Shown piece by piece: positions 26,331 through 35,941 of a stretch of 64,000 nt of DNA. The position numbers and the translations under genes were made by a program. The stretch is from positions 1-64,000 of the forward strand of contig JAFGRW010000096.1 in NCBI GenBank assembly GCA_016934935.1, read 5' to 3'. Under the pieces are notes generated by a model. It was not told the DNA's origin, made no database searches, and saw only the letters and a program-made list of their open reading frames with translations. Position 1 is the stretch's first letter; the number at the start of each line of letters is the position of its first letter. The DNA comes from Spirochaetota bacterium. Its GTDB lineage: Bacteria > Spirochaetota > UBA4802 > JAFGJZ01.

Positions 26331-26918
26331 ATGATGAGTGATCCCATTGACAAAATGATCGACTTTTTCTGTTCCCTGGCGCCTTTTGAAAAAAAGCATC
26401 TGGATTATTTACGCAGCAATACCCGTATACGAAATATTTCGCGATCCTGTTACTATCTCAGAGCCGGTGAACAGAGTGCGAATTTTGGATATGTGGCATC
26501 CGGATTATTCCGCTTCTGTTATTGTGATTGCGAGGGAAAAGACTATACAGCATGGTTTGCCGACGAAAACAGCTTCATTCCCTCTTTTGCGTCTGTGTCA
26601 AAAGGCATAGCATCGCGTTTTTCCATTGAGGCGCTGGAAGATTCACAAGTAGCTGAATTTCCAATTAGTGTTTTGAATGAACTTGAGAATTCTTCGGAAT
26701 CTGCAAGATCACTGTCGCGGAATTTTCTTTTAGAGGCATTACTCGAAAAAGAGAAACGTGAGGCTTCTTTGGTGCTCGATGATGCGATTACCCGCTATCG
26801 TGACTTTCAGAGCCGTTTTTCTCATATTGAAAAACGGTTAAAACTGCATCATGTGGCATCTTACCTGGGAATATCCCCTGTTTCATTAAGCAGAATAAGA
26901 AAAAAAAATCAAAAATAA
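26331..26918 (+). CDS. Crp/Fnr-family transcriptional regulator
   Basis: 195 residues. An N-terminal cyclic-nucleotide-binding-like beta roll (YYLRAGEQSANFGYVASGLFRFCY, then ADENSFIPSF) is followed by a dimer helix and a short C-terminal HTH (KLHHVASYLGISPVSLSRIRKK). No Cys cluster of FNR type. This subtype often acts without cAMP. The next gene, a beta-propeller lipoprotein 66 nt downstream, is a possible target. Confidence 0.87.
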   Translation: MMSDPIDKMIDFFCSLAPFEKKHLDYLRSNTRIRNISRSCYYLRAGEQSANFGYVASGLFRFCYCDCEGKDYTAWFADENSFIPSFASVSKGIASRFSIEALEDSQVAEFPISVLNELENSSESARSLSRNFLLEALLEKEKREASLVLDDAITRYRDFQSRFSHIEKRLKLHHVASYLGISPVSLSRIRKKNQK

Positions 26919-26984
26919 ACATAGGTAAATGCGCGATATAGAAGATATGTTATAATTACATATCATACAAATGGAGTCTTGTGC

Positions 26985-27977
26985 ATGAAGCTAAAAAGTT
27001 TATTCATTGTGTTGCTGGTATTGCTGGCAAACTCGTCATGTTTTCATTTTATACGTACCGGAAAAGTTAAAACTGTTCTGGAATATCAGGTAAAAATGGA
27101 AGACCTGAAAGGGGCGCGTTTTTACGGAGATATGCCTGCCTGCGAAAACATCTATCTGGATGAAAATTCCAATCGGGTGTATGTGACAAGCCTTGAAGGA
27201 TACATCTTTCTTCTGGACGGACCATCCGGGCATGAATTATCCATTGTAAAATCCGAGCATGTGGGCGGGTATGCTTTAGGAATCGACCGCGCCGGCGACG
27301 GTCAGCTCTATGCCGCGATTTGCAAAGAGACAAGTGAAAAATACTGGAAGAATACAGGGGGTTACATCGCGAGAGTATCTTCCGATCTGGATAAAGTTGA
27401 GCCTTTAACAGATGAATATCCCGCAATCAACGGTTTGGCTTTTGACAATAAAGGGTATGGCTATTTTGCCACGAGCAATTTCAGTTTTATTTTTCCAGGT
27501 GGTAAAATTATGCGATTCCTGATTGATAATAATGGAGTGTTATCCGAACCCCAACCTTATACGGAAGACATTGGGCTTGCTAACGGACTGCTATTCAGTT
27601 CTTCTCAAAAAAGGCTCTATTACAGTAACACCCTGGTAAATGCCGGATTTATAAGCTCTCAAAATCGTGATAATATTATTGTGTATCAAAAAACAAAGAT
27701 GAAAGAAGCCTTCGATGATCTGTGTCTGGACTCTGATGAAAGAATATGGATGACAGATCCTATTAATCACACTTTAAAAGTGTATGATCCCGAAAGTGAT
27801 AAATTGATTCGCTATAAAATATCAGGGTTCGGGCAGGCATCATCGTGCCGTATTCGTATGGAGGAGGGCGAAGAGATTCTTTATATAACAGAACTGGTCG
27901 CGCCGGAAAAGAATAGTGAAAAACAGTATAATGGCCGGGGTATTCTCAGAGTACCGGTTAAAAGTTTTAATCAATAA
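26985..27977 (+). CDS. SMP-30/gluconolactonase-like beta-propeller lipoprotein
   Basis: 330 residues from the ATG at 26985 (GGAG at 26972). A hydrophobic signal ending in SSC gives a lipoprotein. Repeating blade motifs such as NIYLDENSNRVYVTSLEGYIFLLD, INGLAFDNKGYGYFATS, ANGLLFSSSQKRLYYSNT and DDLCLDSDERIWMTDP are characteristic of SMP-30/strictosidine-synthase propellers that bind a divalent metal and hydrolyse lactones. The true substrate is unknown. A MITE-like element begins 1 nt after its stop codon. Confidence 0.75.
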   Translation: MKLKSLFIVLLVLLANSSCFHFIRTGKVKTVLEYQVKMEDLKGARFYGDMPACENIYLDENSNRVYVTSLEGYIFLLDGPSGHELSIVKSEHVGGYALGIDRAGDGQLYAAICKETSEKYWKNTGGYIARVSSDLDKVEPLTDEYPAINGLAFDNKGYGYFATSNFSFIFPGGKIMRFLIDNNGVLSEPQPYTEDIGLANGLLFSSSQKRLYYSNTLVNAGFISSQNRDNIIVYQKTKMKEAFDDLCLDSDERIWMTDPINHTLKVYDPESDKLIRYKISGFGQASSCRIRMEEGEEILYITELVAPEKNSEKQYNGRGILRVPVKSFNQ

Positions 27978-27978
27978 A

Positions 27979-28348
27979 TGAAGGCTATTTTCCTCCCCCG
28001 CCGAAGCTGATTTTTACCCACAAATCCTAATCTATATGCCCCCAACCCCCAAAGGGGGCTTCTTAATCATCTTTTTTCAATAATGCAGTTAGTATTGAGA
28101 CCATAATTTTTGCTCAGAAACAGTCAGGTTTTTTCTGTTTTGTCTAGCAAGTTCAAAAACATATTTAGGTGTATTTACTTTTGTTTCATTATATAGCATA
28201 TCTGTATTCTTTTATAAATACTATTCTATGCAATAACAATTTAAAGTCCCCCTCCGGGGGATTTAGGGGGCTTAATGTTAGACATTTGCAAGATAATAAA
28301 TGTGGGTAGAAGTCAGCCGCCGAAGGCGGGGGAGGGAAAAAAGCCTCA
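27979..28348. mobile_element. MITE-like 370-bp element with long imperfect terminal repeats
   Basis: The left end (27979-28022: TGAAGGCTATTTTCC, TCCCCCGCC, then GCTGATTTTTACCCACA) is repeated inverted at the right end (28300-28348: TGTGGGTAGAAGTCAGC, GGCGGGGGAGG, then AGCCTCA), about 40 matching positions with two short gaps. The interior has two C/G hairpins (near 28037-28058 and 28247-28262) and no credible gene. It also accounts for most of the gene-free stretch to 28613, the rest of which holds only the xylanase terminator. Confidence 0.6.
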
Positions 28349-28546
28349 CTTTACAGTTATTTAAGCAACAGCTAAGTAGTAACAATATAAGTTTTAATCA
28401 TAAGGGAATTTCGAAAAATTACAATTTTTCAGAAGGTTACACTGTTTTAGTGCCTATTTTAAAAGAATTTTTCGCAAGTTCCTTAAAAAAAAGTTAATTA
28501 TTAGATTATTCCCATAATCAATCAGGTCATTTAAATAATTTTAAAT

Positions 28547-28585
28547 AATATGAAGCCGCCTCCATGCTGGAAGCGGCTTCATATT
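28547..28585 (-). terminator. Strong terminator of the xylanase gene
   Basis: AATATGAAGCCGC (28547-28559) pairs with GCGGCTTCATATT (28573-28585) and an inner TCCA pairs with TGGA over a 3-nt loop. It lies 28 nt past the minus-strand stop, with AT-rich DNA after the stem. Confidence 0.75.
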
Positions 28586-28613
28586 ATTATTTGAGCTGTA
28601 TTCCTGCTAATAA

Positions 28614-30365
28614 CTATTTCACAAGTTTTAACGTACCCCAGCCTGCCGTACTTCGCCATGACTCGTTGGTAAAATCATTCCATTTCGCTATTGCAACACG
28701 GGAGCCGGATCCGTCATTATTATTGACCTGATAATCTATGCCCAGCACAGCGCCCTCTTTCCCTTCAATGGACTGTAGAGCAAATGCGATTTCGACAATA
28801 TACCCTGTGGCAGTTTTTTTAGCCGCGGATTTTATCATCCCTTTATCGGCATATCCGCCGACAGAGACCTTGTTCTCGTAGTCGACACGCAGTTGAAAAT
28901 CATTGCCTTCTTCGTAAGACGCGGTTTTTGCGTTGTTTTCATCGATAAAGACTTCAACAGAGTCGTTCATATAAGCTTCACCGGCATTCACGCTCATGTC
29001 ATCATCCTCGACTTCAAGCAAAAAGTAGAGATGCTTCTTGTCCCAAAGCGTTCTGACCTTCGCTTTAGATACATTATCACCGGTTGTGATAACATCGGTT
29101 TCGCCGATTGGTGCCTTCTTCCATGCGGCATCCATATTGGCATCAATGTTAACTGTACCCATAGGTGCTTCATATGTTTTTGGTTCATGAATTTCTATAA
29201 CTTCCTGAAATGGAGGCAGCTCCTGTAAAGTGATTCCTTTATATGAAAGATTTGATTGAAAATCATCATTAAACGGAAAAGGCCAGTCCGGGCGGTTATA
29301 TGGCGCACCTGTTAACCAGGTATGTCCATTATGATAACCCCATAATGTAACATTAGTAACAACATCTTTGTTTTTGCGGAAAAGCTCCATTAACTGTTTG
29401 TACCTGTAGGCTTGATGTACAATATGCGCTTCCGATGGTGTGCCGTCTATCTTGTCATATTCGTGAGCATACATCGAAATATCGAGTTCGGTAATGTGAA
29501 TTTCTAATCCAAGGTCACGGTAGTCATTAATTGCGTCTTCGATCATTTCAATTGAAGGAAAGCCGTTGCTTATATGAAGCTGCATTCCGATACCATGAAT
29601 CGGCACACCATCATCAAGCATACCTTTTATAAACTTCTTAATCAGTTTTCTTTTGTTTGGCTTATAGTTTTCATAATCGTTGTAAAAAAGTTTGATCTTG
29701 GGATCAGCCTTGTGCGCTATTTTGAACGCCTCGGCTACATAGTCCGGTCCAATACGCCGGTACCATTCTGTTTTGCGCATGCCGTCTTTTTCATATTCAT
29801 CAATAGCTTCATTTACAACGTCCCAGCAGTAGACATCGTCTTTGTAACGATCCATAAGTGTGGTAATATGTTCTTCAAGAATTTCGAGGGTCTCTTCGCG
29901 GGATTTTTTTGAACCATCCATATTCAGAAAAGCCCAATGCGCGTGTTCGGCAGGATGATGCCACACAAAGGCGTGTCCGCGAACTTTCATATCGTATTTT
30001 CTGGCAAATTTTACAATTTTATCAGCTTTTTCAAATGACCAGACCTTTCTTTTTGGGTGAATTGTCTTGAATTTCATCGCGTTTTCAGCTGTTAACCCGC
30101 TAAAATGATATCTGAGTAATGCCCCTTCGGCCCCCTCTAACTGGTTAGGCTCGATGGCCGCACCGACAATAAAATCTTCTTTAAAAACATCTTTGATAGG
30201 AGTTATATCCGTTTCAATCTTCGCATCATATTTTTTGAGAGGATCGCAGGAAAAAAGTGTCATAATCATACTGAAAGTAATAACGAATAGCAATGTCTGC
30301 AAAAAACTGTGAACCAGCAGTGAATGTTTGGGCAAACATTTATTTTCATTTTTAAGTCTGAACAT
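28614..30365 (-). CDS. GH10 endo-beta-1,4-xylanase lipoprotein with CBM9-like domain
   Basis: 583 residues. Start supported by GGAGG 6 nt before the ATG. The N-terminus has an unusually long pre-hydrophobic part, then lipobox LFSC (Cys40), so it is anchored outside the cytoplasm. The GH10 barrel (about 55-390) has WHHPAEHAHW, the acid/base Glu186 in CWDVVNEAID and nucleophile Glu293 in HITELDIS, and WGYHNGHTWL. The C-terminal domain (about 405-583) resembles CBM9 (DAAWKKAPIGE, VRTLWDKKHLYFLLEVEDDD, NDSVEVFID), which binds sugar chain ends. It hydrolyses xylan. Monocistronic, with a possible LacI-type site upstream. Confidence 0.94.
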   Translation of the reverse strand: MFRLKNENKCLPKHSLLVHSFLQTLLFVITFSMIMTLFSCDPLKKYDAKIETDITPIKDVFKEDFIVGAAIEPNQLEGAEGALLRYHFSGLTAENAMKFKTIHPKRKVWSFEKADKIVKFARKYDMKVRGHAFVWHHPAEHAHWAFLNMDGSKKSREETLEILEEHITTLMDRYKDDVYCWDVVNEAIDEYEKDGMRKTEWYRRIGPDYVAEAFKIAHKADPKIKLFYNDYENYKPNKRKLIKKFIKGMLDDGVPIHGIGMQLHISNGFPSIEMIEDAINDYRDLGLEIHITELDISMYAHEYDKIDGTPSEAHIVHQAYRYKQLMELFRKNKDVVTNVTLWGYHNGHTWLTGAPYNRPDWPFPFNDDFQSNLSYKGITLQELPPFQEVIEIHEPKTYEAPMGTVNIDANMDAAWKKAPIGETDVITTGDNVSKAKVRTLWDKKHLYFLLEVEDDDMSVNAGEAYMNDSVEVFIDENNAKTASYEEGNDFQLRVDYENKVSVGGYADKGMIKSAAKKTATGYIVEIAFALQSIEGKEGAVLGIDYQVNNNDGSGSRVAIAKWNDFTNESWRSTAGWGTLKLVK

Positions 30366-30478
30366 AAGAACCTCCGGGGAAAGATAGTTTGATTTTTGCG
30401 AAATAGTAATTTTGCGGAAAGTTTGCTTAAATCTTTAGAGATCATCTCCTGAATAGAGCAGTTTTGTCAATATTTTTT

Positions 30479-30488
30479 CAACCGGTTG
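30479..30488. promoter_or_regulatory. Candidate LacI-type operator upstream of xylanase
   Basis: CAACCGGTTG, a perfect 10-bp palindrome centred on CG, about 114 nt upstream of the GH10 start. AACCGGTT cores are common in sites for LacI-family sugar repressors. One copy only, so the call is tentative. Confidence 0.35.
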
Positions 30489-30644
30489 CGCTTCACTGTA
30501 AATTTCTTATCTTTTTGGGATAGGTGTGATCAGTTTTTTTCAACGTAGACTTTCAGTAACTACCTTATATTTCAGTTATCCTGTATTTTGTACTTATTGA
30601 GACTTGTTTACAACTGCTGACATTATCTAATTAGTTCAAGAGAG

Positions 30645-30658
30645 GTGTACATGTACAC
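30645..30658. promoter_or_regulatory. 14-bp palindrome covering a start codon
   Basis: GTGTACATGTACAC is a perfect palindrome whose centre is the ATG (30651) of the following gene; the ribosome site AGAGG runs into its left edge. It could be an operator for the HTH-like product itself, or chance. Confidence 0.3.
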
Positions 30659-31364
30659 GCTGCAAAGGTATATCTGTGATTTAATGAAAGAAAAAAATTT
30701 AAAAGAATCCGTAGTTCTTAAAAGAATCGGGTTCAATAACCTGAGCAAGGGAACCAGAAGGTTCAAGGCTTTTATGGAAGGAGATATGTCAAACTCGTTT
30801 CTGATTAATAATCTGCATAAAGGAGTAGGTGCAGACATATCTGAAATCAGGAAGATGGCAGACAAAACACGGGAAGAGATACAACAGGCAATCGAAGAAG
30901 AGGTTCTGCGCCGACAGGCAGAAGAGAGGCAAAATTTTGTTCCCTATCTTTATGTGAAAATAGAAAGAGAAATACCTTCACCAATTTTTGCTTACGCGAT
31001 AATGGGTTTCGGACGGCTTAGACGGATAATTTTACCCGGGAACTTTAACTGTTTGGCGGAAATTGAAAAAGGGGAACTGATTAAAAAAAAGATTAACAAG
31101 CGGCAAAACGCGTATGAAGGCAATATTCCAACACTTGGAAGAATCCGTTATTACATATTGAGAGAAGTATACGATGATGAAGTAAAAAAACGTAAGGTTT
31201 ATGATATTACCGGGACACCTGCTCTGGGAGAGGGATTTGAGGACAAAAGTATGGATAATGGCCACGCGGCCCTATCAGTAAACGGGCAGTCGCTGGATAA
31301 TATCATCAAGTCCCTGCATGTGCTCGAAAAAGCAGGGGAAGATACTGAATCGTTTATTCATTGA
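30651..31364 (+). CDS. Hypothetical cytoplasmic protein with N-terminal HTH-like region
   Basis: 237 residues. An in-frame GTG lies at 30645, but AGAGG (30641-30645) is better spaced for the ATG at 30651. The first 70 residues are helical and basic (YTLQRYICDLMKEKNL...VLKRIGFNNLSKGTRRFKAFMEG), reminiscent of a phage-repressor-like HTH, followed by a Glu-rich helix (TREEIQQAIEEEVLRRQAEERQ) and an unrecognised mixed domain. No signal peptide. I do not know the family. Confidence 0.62.
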   Translation: MYTLQRYICDLMKEKNLKESVVLKRIGFNNLSKGTRRFKAFMEGDMSNSFLINNLHKGVGADISEIRKMADKTREEIQQAIEEEVLRRQAEERQNFVPYLYVKIEREIPSPIFAYAIMGFGRLRRIILPGNFNCLAEIEKGELIKKKINKRQNAYEGNIPTLGRIRYYILREVYDDEVKKRKVYDITGTPALGEGFEDKSMDNGHAALSVNGQSLDNIIKSLHVLEKAGEDTESFIH

Positions 31365-31442
31365 ATCATTTGTTTGAGTTTTTTTAAAACTCAAATTTTG
31401 GCCTAACGTGGAGTTTCAGTCGCTATGTGTAATAAATAAAAA

Positions 31443-31466
31443 CCTTGAGTAAATAGTTACTCAAGG
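31443..31466 (-). terminator. Terminator of the decayed minus-strand gene
   Basis: CCTTGAGTAA and TTACTCAAGG pair perfectly over ATAG. On the minus strand the stem is followed by GGTTTTTATTTATT, a good U tract, 30 nt past the stop codon of the DUF1593-like fragment. Confidence 0.7.
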
Positions 31467-31495
31467 CTACTTTAACGTAAAATGAAGTCAGTTTT

Positions 31496-31732
31496 TTATT
31501 TAACAGTTATTACAACTCTTCTATAAGAGGTAAGAACAGGAGTTCCACTATCGCGTACTGTTAAAACAATATGGATAGTGTCTTCGCTCTTCGCATCTGA
31601 AGGAATAGTAATGCTGATTTTTTTGATGTACTGTTCTGTATTTCTATTTTTCGGTTATATGTACCCGGTTCGAAATAGTTCCACCAGGAATAGTTAAGAG
31701 TGTCATTGTCCGGGTTGATCTTGTCCCGATAA
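31496..31732 (-). pseudogene. C-terminal fragment of a DUF1593/Sde182-like protein
   Basis: Minus-strand translation gives DKINPDNDTLNYSWWNYFEP then, after a one-base slip in a run of seven T/A, ISITIPSDAKSEDTIHIVLT and VRDSGTPVLTSYRRVVITVK followed by stop. The pattern DPDxDxLxYxWWxYxEpGTY, IPxDAxxxxTIHIxLxVxDxGTPxLTxYRRVxxTV is the C-terminal domain of DUF1593 (cellulose-binding Sde182-type, nucleoside-hydrolase-like) proteins. It is cut at its upstream end exactly by an IS3 element and keeps its own terminator. Confidence 0.7.
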
Positions 31733-31779
31733 TGTAGATACTAAGTTAAGCTGATTTAAATTACAAGGAGAAAAGAAAA

Positions 31780-32070
31780 GCGAAATCGGTGAAAGTATGA
31801 CAAAGAGTTTAAGGAAAATGCAGTAAAACTTCATCTTGAAACAGAGAAACAAGTATATGAAATTGAATCTGATCTGGGGGTTTCTCATGGTACAATTGGA
31901 AGATGGGTTAAAGAATATAAAGAAAAAGGCAATGATTCTTATCCAGGAAATGGTAAGTTATCCGGTAAAGATCTTGAAATAATGAAACTTAGAAACAAAA
32001 TAGGATTCTAAAAGAAGAAAGGGATATTCTAAAAAAGTCCCTCGGCATATTCTCGAAGGATCAAAAATGA
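31780..32070 (+). pseudogene. IS3 orfA, nonsense and frameshift mutated
   Basis: Reads KRNR-stop-KYDKEFKENAVKL, then an HTH (YEIESDLGVSHGTIGRWVKEY). A frameshift near 32005 follows, then RILKEERDILKKSLGIFSKD in the next frame to a TGA at 32070. There is no intact start codon. The HTH and leucine-zipper-like tail are those of IS3 OrfA. Confidence 0.75.
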
Positions 32071-32927
32071 GATACGAATTTATCAATGAGAATAAAAAAA
32101 TTTCACAGTAGCGGGAATATGTCGTGTATTATCAATAAAGCCATCAGCATATCATGCATGGTCAAAACGTGGTCCATCTAAAAGATCGATTCTTGATATT
32201 CAGATTCTTAAAATAATTAAAGAGATCTATGAAGATAAAAGGAAACTTTGTTATGACAGTCCAAGAATGTTTAGCGAGATAGTTGGGAAAGAAATATCAT
32301 GCGGAGTTAATAAAATTGCTCGTATTATGCGGATTAATAATTTTATAGCAGGAATTAACCGTAAACATTCATATAAGAAGACTAAAAATGACGTTGTATA
32401 TATTTCAGAGAATATTCTTAATAGGGAATTTTCGCAAACAGAACCAAATAAGGTCTGGGTTTCTGATATAGCATATATTTATACAGAAATGGGTTGGGCA
32501 TATTTATGTGTATTTCTTAATTTATATTCTAAGGTTATTGCAGGATGGTCTGTATCAAAGTCAGTGAATACTGATCTTATTTTATAAGCTTTTAATAAAG
32601 CATATTTATTAATACGTCCGGAAAAGGTCTAATTGTCCATTCAGACAGAGGTTGTCAATATACAAGTTTCAAATTTAAAAACCATATTGAATTGACAGGT
32701 TGTATTCAAAGTATGAGCAGACCTGGTAATTGCTAGGATAATGCATGTGCTGAAAGTTTTTCAGTCACTTCAAAAGTGGAATGATTATTGGAAAATATTT
32801 TCATTCGGTTGGAGATGTTAGATTTAAAGTATTTTTTTATATTGAAAGATTTTACAACAGAGAAAGAAGACATTCAAGCTGTTTGAATGTTAGTCCAATG
32901 AATTATGAAAAGAAAATGTTAGCTTAA
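32067..32927 (+). pseudogene. IS3 orfB (DDE transposase), multiply disrupted
   Basis: Begins MRYEFINENKKI, overlapping orfA by ATGA. Several stops and frameshifts break the frame (near 32110, 32585 and 32735). The integrase core is recognisable: VWVSDIAYIYTEMGWAYL (first Asp), IVHSDRGCQYTSF (second Asp) and DNACAESFF (Glu), ending LNVSPMNYEKKMLA. The element cannot make active transposase. Confidence 0.8.
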
Positions 32928-32940
32928 CTGTGTGTCTACA

Positions 32941-33025
32941 AAAAATGGCTAAAGTCACATCTCCATCACATGCACTGAAGAATATTGAACTTAAAAAAAA
33001 GCAAAATCAGAATTGTTTTTTTCAT
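32941..33025 (-). pseudogene. N-terminal lipoprotein signal fragment truncated by the IS3 element
   Basis: Minus-strand frame MKKTILILLFFLSSIFFSAC then DGDVTLAIF running into the IS3 end at 32940. It has a ribosome site (GGAGAAA) and a textbook lipobox (FFSAC). Together with the DUF1593 fragment on the other side of the element it may be the two ends of one lost lipoprotein gene. Confidence 0.65.
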
Positions 33026-33556
33026 TAGTTTTCTCCATAAATAATTTGATTTCCAGATGATAACAATACTGCCGAATAGAATATCTTGATATCCCGGTTT
33101 GTAAATTGTTAACAAGATATTACTAAGGCAATAAATTGATCCTTGCTGTTTGATAATGTTTATTTATTAGAGATACTGTTAAAAACAGTGCACCAATCTG
33201 ATTACTTGGTTCTTTAACATCTTGCAAAACAACACGAAAAATTATTTAAACCAAAACCGGAAATTTGTCACCCGTACAAATACTTAAAAACCGTATTTTT
33301 TTGATAAATAATTGAATAATATGTTTTTTGCAGTGGATCGCAGGGTAAAGGTGTTGGCTTGTGCTGTATATTTAACAGTATTTTAAGAAGGCGCTTGTTT
33401 TATTTTGCAGTCAGCATGGGCGGGATGTGAAGTTATATGCAAATAAATTTTTTTGGTTGATATAATGTGATATAATAAAGAGAAGGGTTCCCTTTATGGG
33501 TTTTTTGTTTTACGAATAACACTCAATTGGTATATTAACAATTTCCGGAGTTGACT
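33026..33556. other. AT-rich spacer before the chemoreceptor gene
   Basis: Two TATAAT hexamers (33461 and 33471) lie upstream of the chemoreceptor start, but neither has a good -35 box at normal spacing. No genes, RNA structures or repeats that I can support. Confidence 0.45.
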
Positions 33557-35287
33557 ATGGTAGGCTGGGGTAAGGTTTCTGTTCGTGCGAAAATATATAT
33601 CGCGGGTTTTGTAATGTTCATGTCGTATCAGTTTTTGATTGGTTTATTTGTTATTCCATGTTTTACAAGACAGATGCTTGAAATAGATCAAAGAAGTCTT
33701 AAGTCAATAGTTGATGTTGGTATAGACGTTATAGAAGATTATTATGATAAATATAACAAAGGAACCATGACTCTTGAAGAGGCACAGAAAAATTCAATCA
33801 GAGTGATAGAGAAAATGAGACATGGAGCGGGAAGCAGCGATTACCTTTGGATAAATAACGATCAAAATGTTCTTATTGCTCATCCTTATGATAAAGACTT
33901 GATTGGAAAGAATTTAAGTGATTACGAAGATGAGAATGGATTAAAAATATTTCAAGAATTTGTTGCCGTATCAAAAAATAATAATGGCGGCTTTGTGGAG
34001 TATATGTGGTCTAATCCGGATAATCAAGGCCTCTCTGAAAAGAAGGTAGCGCATGTCAAGATGTTTGAGCCGTGGGGATGGGTTGTCGGAACTGGTAGAT
34101 ATACAGGTTTTTATAAGGAGCAAATTGTAATAGTCAGACGTTTTACAATAATGTCAAATTTGCTTGTTATGTGTGTTTCTACACTGATATTTTGGCTCAT
34201 AACTAATGGAATTGTTAAACCAATTCGACAGATGAAGTCAAGCTTGCTGAGAGTTAAAGACGGAGATCTTACTGTTTCGCTGAGCTATAAAGGAGCTGAT
34301 GATATTGCACAAATGATGCAGTCGTTTAATGCTTTTGCTCAAAGAATCAGTGAGATAATTCGTGAAATGACTGTAATGGCATTACATCAAAAAAAGGCGG
34401 TTAAGGATATTGCTGTTTCGGCCGACAGATTTTCAGAAACTGCGCAAACACAGGCTACATCGACAGAGGAGATTACTGCAACCCTTGAAGAAATTTCGGC
34501 TGAAATGGAAAATGTATCAAATCAGACGACAGATCAGTTAGAGAGTGTTAATGCATTATTTGATCGCATAAAAACACTGAAAGAAAATATCGTAGCTGTT
34601 GAATCCAGAGTAACCTATACACAGAGGGAGACTGATTCAATACTTGGTAAAGCTGAATCTGTAAAAAAACTGCTTCAAAGAATGGAAGATAAGATAAGTA
34701 GAGTTGGTGAAAGTTCCGAGAAGATGGTTTCCATTGTTGCAATAATCGGAAATATCTCAGAACAGATAAATCTTCTATCCCTAAATGCCGCAATCGAGGC
34801 TGCTCGTGCCGGTGATGCAGGGCGTGGTTTTGCAGTTGTAGCAGATGAGGTTTCGAAACTTGCCGAACAGACCGCTTCCAGCCTTAAAGATATTTATGAG
34901 TTAATAAATGAATCCAATTTGCATATTTCAGAATTCACTGACGAGTCGGCAAATGTTGCTGAAGAGATAGGTATAATAGGTTATGGTGTAATAAACATTA
35001 ATAATCTTATGAATAACGTTGCGAAAGATTTAAAAAATGAGCATAAAGAGAGCGAATTGGTTGTAATGGATATCGAAGAAGTTAAGGTAAAAGCAGATAT
35101 GATACGAAATTCAACCTATGAACAGAAGATAGCGGTAGCGGATATCGTGCAGACTGTATCAGAAGTTAATGAATTATCGCAAAATAGTGCAACTAGCGCT
35201 GATATTTTAAATAGAAGTACAGTCGAGTTAACAAGTATGGCGGATAACATACATGAAAAGACAAAATATTTCAAGATTGCAAAATAG
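33557..35287 (+). CDS. Methyl-accepting chemotaxis protein with single Cache domain
   Basis: 576 residues. TM1 (about 15-38), a periplasmic single Cache domain (about 45-190; [24 protein letters not shown] and FVEYMWSNP are typical sCache_2), TM2 (about 195-217), HAMP (about 218-270) and a long cytoplasmic signalling coiled coil with the hairpin tip [31 protein letters not shown] (two segments, about 400-430). sCache_2 receptors often sense short organic acids. No NWETF-like methylation-enzyme tether at the C-terminus. Start: ATG 6 nt after CCGGAG. Confidence 0.94.
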   Translation: MVGWGKVSVRAKIYIAGFVMFMSYQFLIGLFVIPCFTRQMLEIDQRSLKSIVDVGIDVIEDYYDKYNKGTMTLEEAQKNSIRVIEKMRHGAGSSDYLWINNDQNVLIAHPYDKDLIGKNLSDYEDENGLKIFQEFVAVSKNNNGGFVEYMWSNPDNQGLSEKKVAHVKMFEPWGWVVGTGRYTGFYKEQIVIVRRFTIMSNLLVMCVSTLIFWLITNGIVKPIRQMKSSLLRVKDGDLTVSLSYKGADDIAQMMQSFNAFAQRISEIIREMTVMALHQKKAVKDIAVSADRFSETAQTQATSTEEITATLEEISAEMENVSNQTTDQLESVNALFDRIKTLKENIVAVESRVTYTQRETDSILGKAESVKKLLQRMEDKISRVGESSEKMVSIVAIIGNISEQINLLSLNAAIEAARAGDAGRGFAVVADEVSKLAEQTASSLKDIYELINESNLHISEFTDESANVAEEIGIIGYGVININNLMNNVAKDLKNEHKESELVVMDIEEVKVKADMIRNSTYEQKIAVADIVQTVSEVNELSQNSATSADILNRSTVELTSMADNIHEKTKYFKIAK

Positions 35288-35298
35288 AATGAAAAACA

Positions 35299-35820
35299 TT
35301 ACATCCCGAATTTATCCTTATACAACATATAGTTTTCATAATCGAAATTTACAAAAATTACTTTTTCTATATTTCTATATTTATCCCTGAAATCCCGGTC
35401 AAGAAAAAGCTGAGCCACTGCTGCGGCTGCCTGTTCTTTGGGGAAACCATATACTCCTGTGCTGATATTGGGGAAGGCTATTGATTTACAGGAAAGTTTT
35501 TGGGCAAGAAACATCGAATTTAAATAGCAGCTTTTCAAAAGACCGGTCTCCTGTTTACCGCCTGATTCCCAGACAGGGCCTACAGTATGTATCACATATT
35601 TAGCCAAAAGGTTGCCACCGGAGGTATACACCGCGTTACCGGTTTTGCATCCGCCAGACTCTTTCCTGATTTTGGCACATTCTCTGGAGATCGCCTCACC
35701 ACCGGCTCTATGTATGGCTCCGTCTACACCGCCACCTCCGGCAAGCCTGCTGTTGGCCGCGTTTACAATAGCGTCAGTTTCATATCCGGTAATATCGCCC
35801 TGTTCAACAATGATTTTCAT
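35299..35820 (-). CDS. Macrodomain ADP-ribosyl hydrolase (YmdB-like)
   Basis: 173 residues, single macrodomain. The ligand-binding segments are [34 protein letters not shown] and [17 protein letters not shown]. The catalytic arrangement NAAN...[10 protein letters not shown] is that of MacroD-type enzymes that deacetylate O-acetyl-ADP-ribose and remove ADP-ribose from acidic residues. It is convergent with the chemoreceptor, with 11 nt between stops, and no ADP-ribosyltransferase gene is adjacent. Confidence 0.93.
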   Translation of the reverse strand: MKIIVEQGDITGYETDAIVNAANSRLAGGGGVDGAIHRAGGEAISRECAKIRKESGGCKTGNAVYTSGGNLLAKYVIHTVGPVWESGGKQETGLLKSCYLNSMFLAQKLSCKSIAFPNISTGVYGFPKEQAAAAVAQLFLDRDFRDKYRNIEKVIFVNFDYENYMLYKDKFGM

Positions 35821-35888
35821 TTTAATAACCTTAAAATAGCCTGCTCATTATAATTTTTTTTGGGTTTATCCGTAATGTGCCGGAAAAA

Positions 35889-35918
35889 AAATACAGAGCG
35901 ATATATCGCTCTGTATTT
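35889..35918 (-). terminator. Intrinsic terminator of the SPFH-NfeD-DUF4349 operon
   Basis: A 30-nt perfect palindrome (AAATACAGAGCGATA and its complement), 23 nt past the SPFH stop, followed on the minus strand by TTTTTTTTCC. A textbook intrinsic terminator. Confidence 0.9.
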
Positions 35919-35941
35919 GCGGTTAAGAAGTAAACAAAAAG

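Larger units (their letters stand above)
31733..32940 (+). mobile_element. Decayed IS3-family insertion sequence (1208 bp)
   Basis: Terminal inverted repeats are TGTAGATACTAAGTTAAGCT at the left and, read inward from the right end, TGTAGACACACAGTTAAGCT, matching at about 15 of 20 positions. Inside are overlapping orfA and orfB, both broken. Bases just outside the ends (TAA left, AAA right) do not give a clean 3-bp duplication, consistent with age or an IS-linked deletion. Confidence 0.85.

Noticed and set aside
28300-28497. 65-codon ORF after the MITE-like element
   Set aside because: It starts inside the right terminal repeat and has no ribosome site or protein-like pattern.
33461-33476. 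Double TATAAT as chemoreceptor promoter
   Set aside because: Neither copy has an acceptable -35 box at 16-19 nt; left uncalled.
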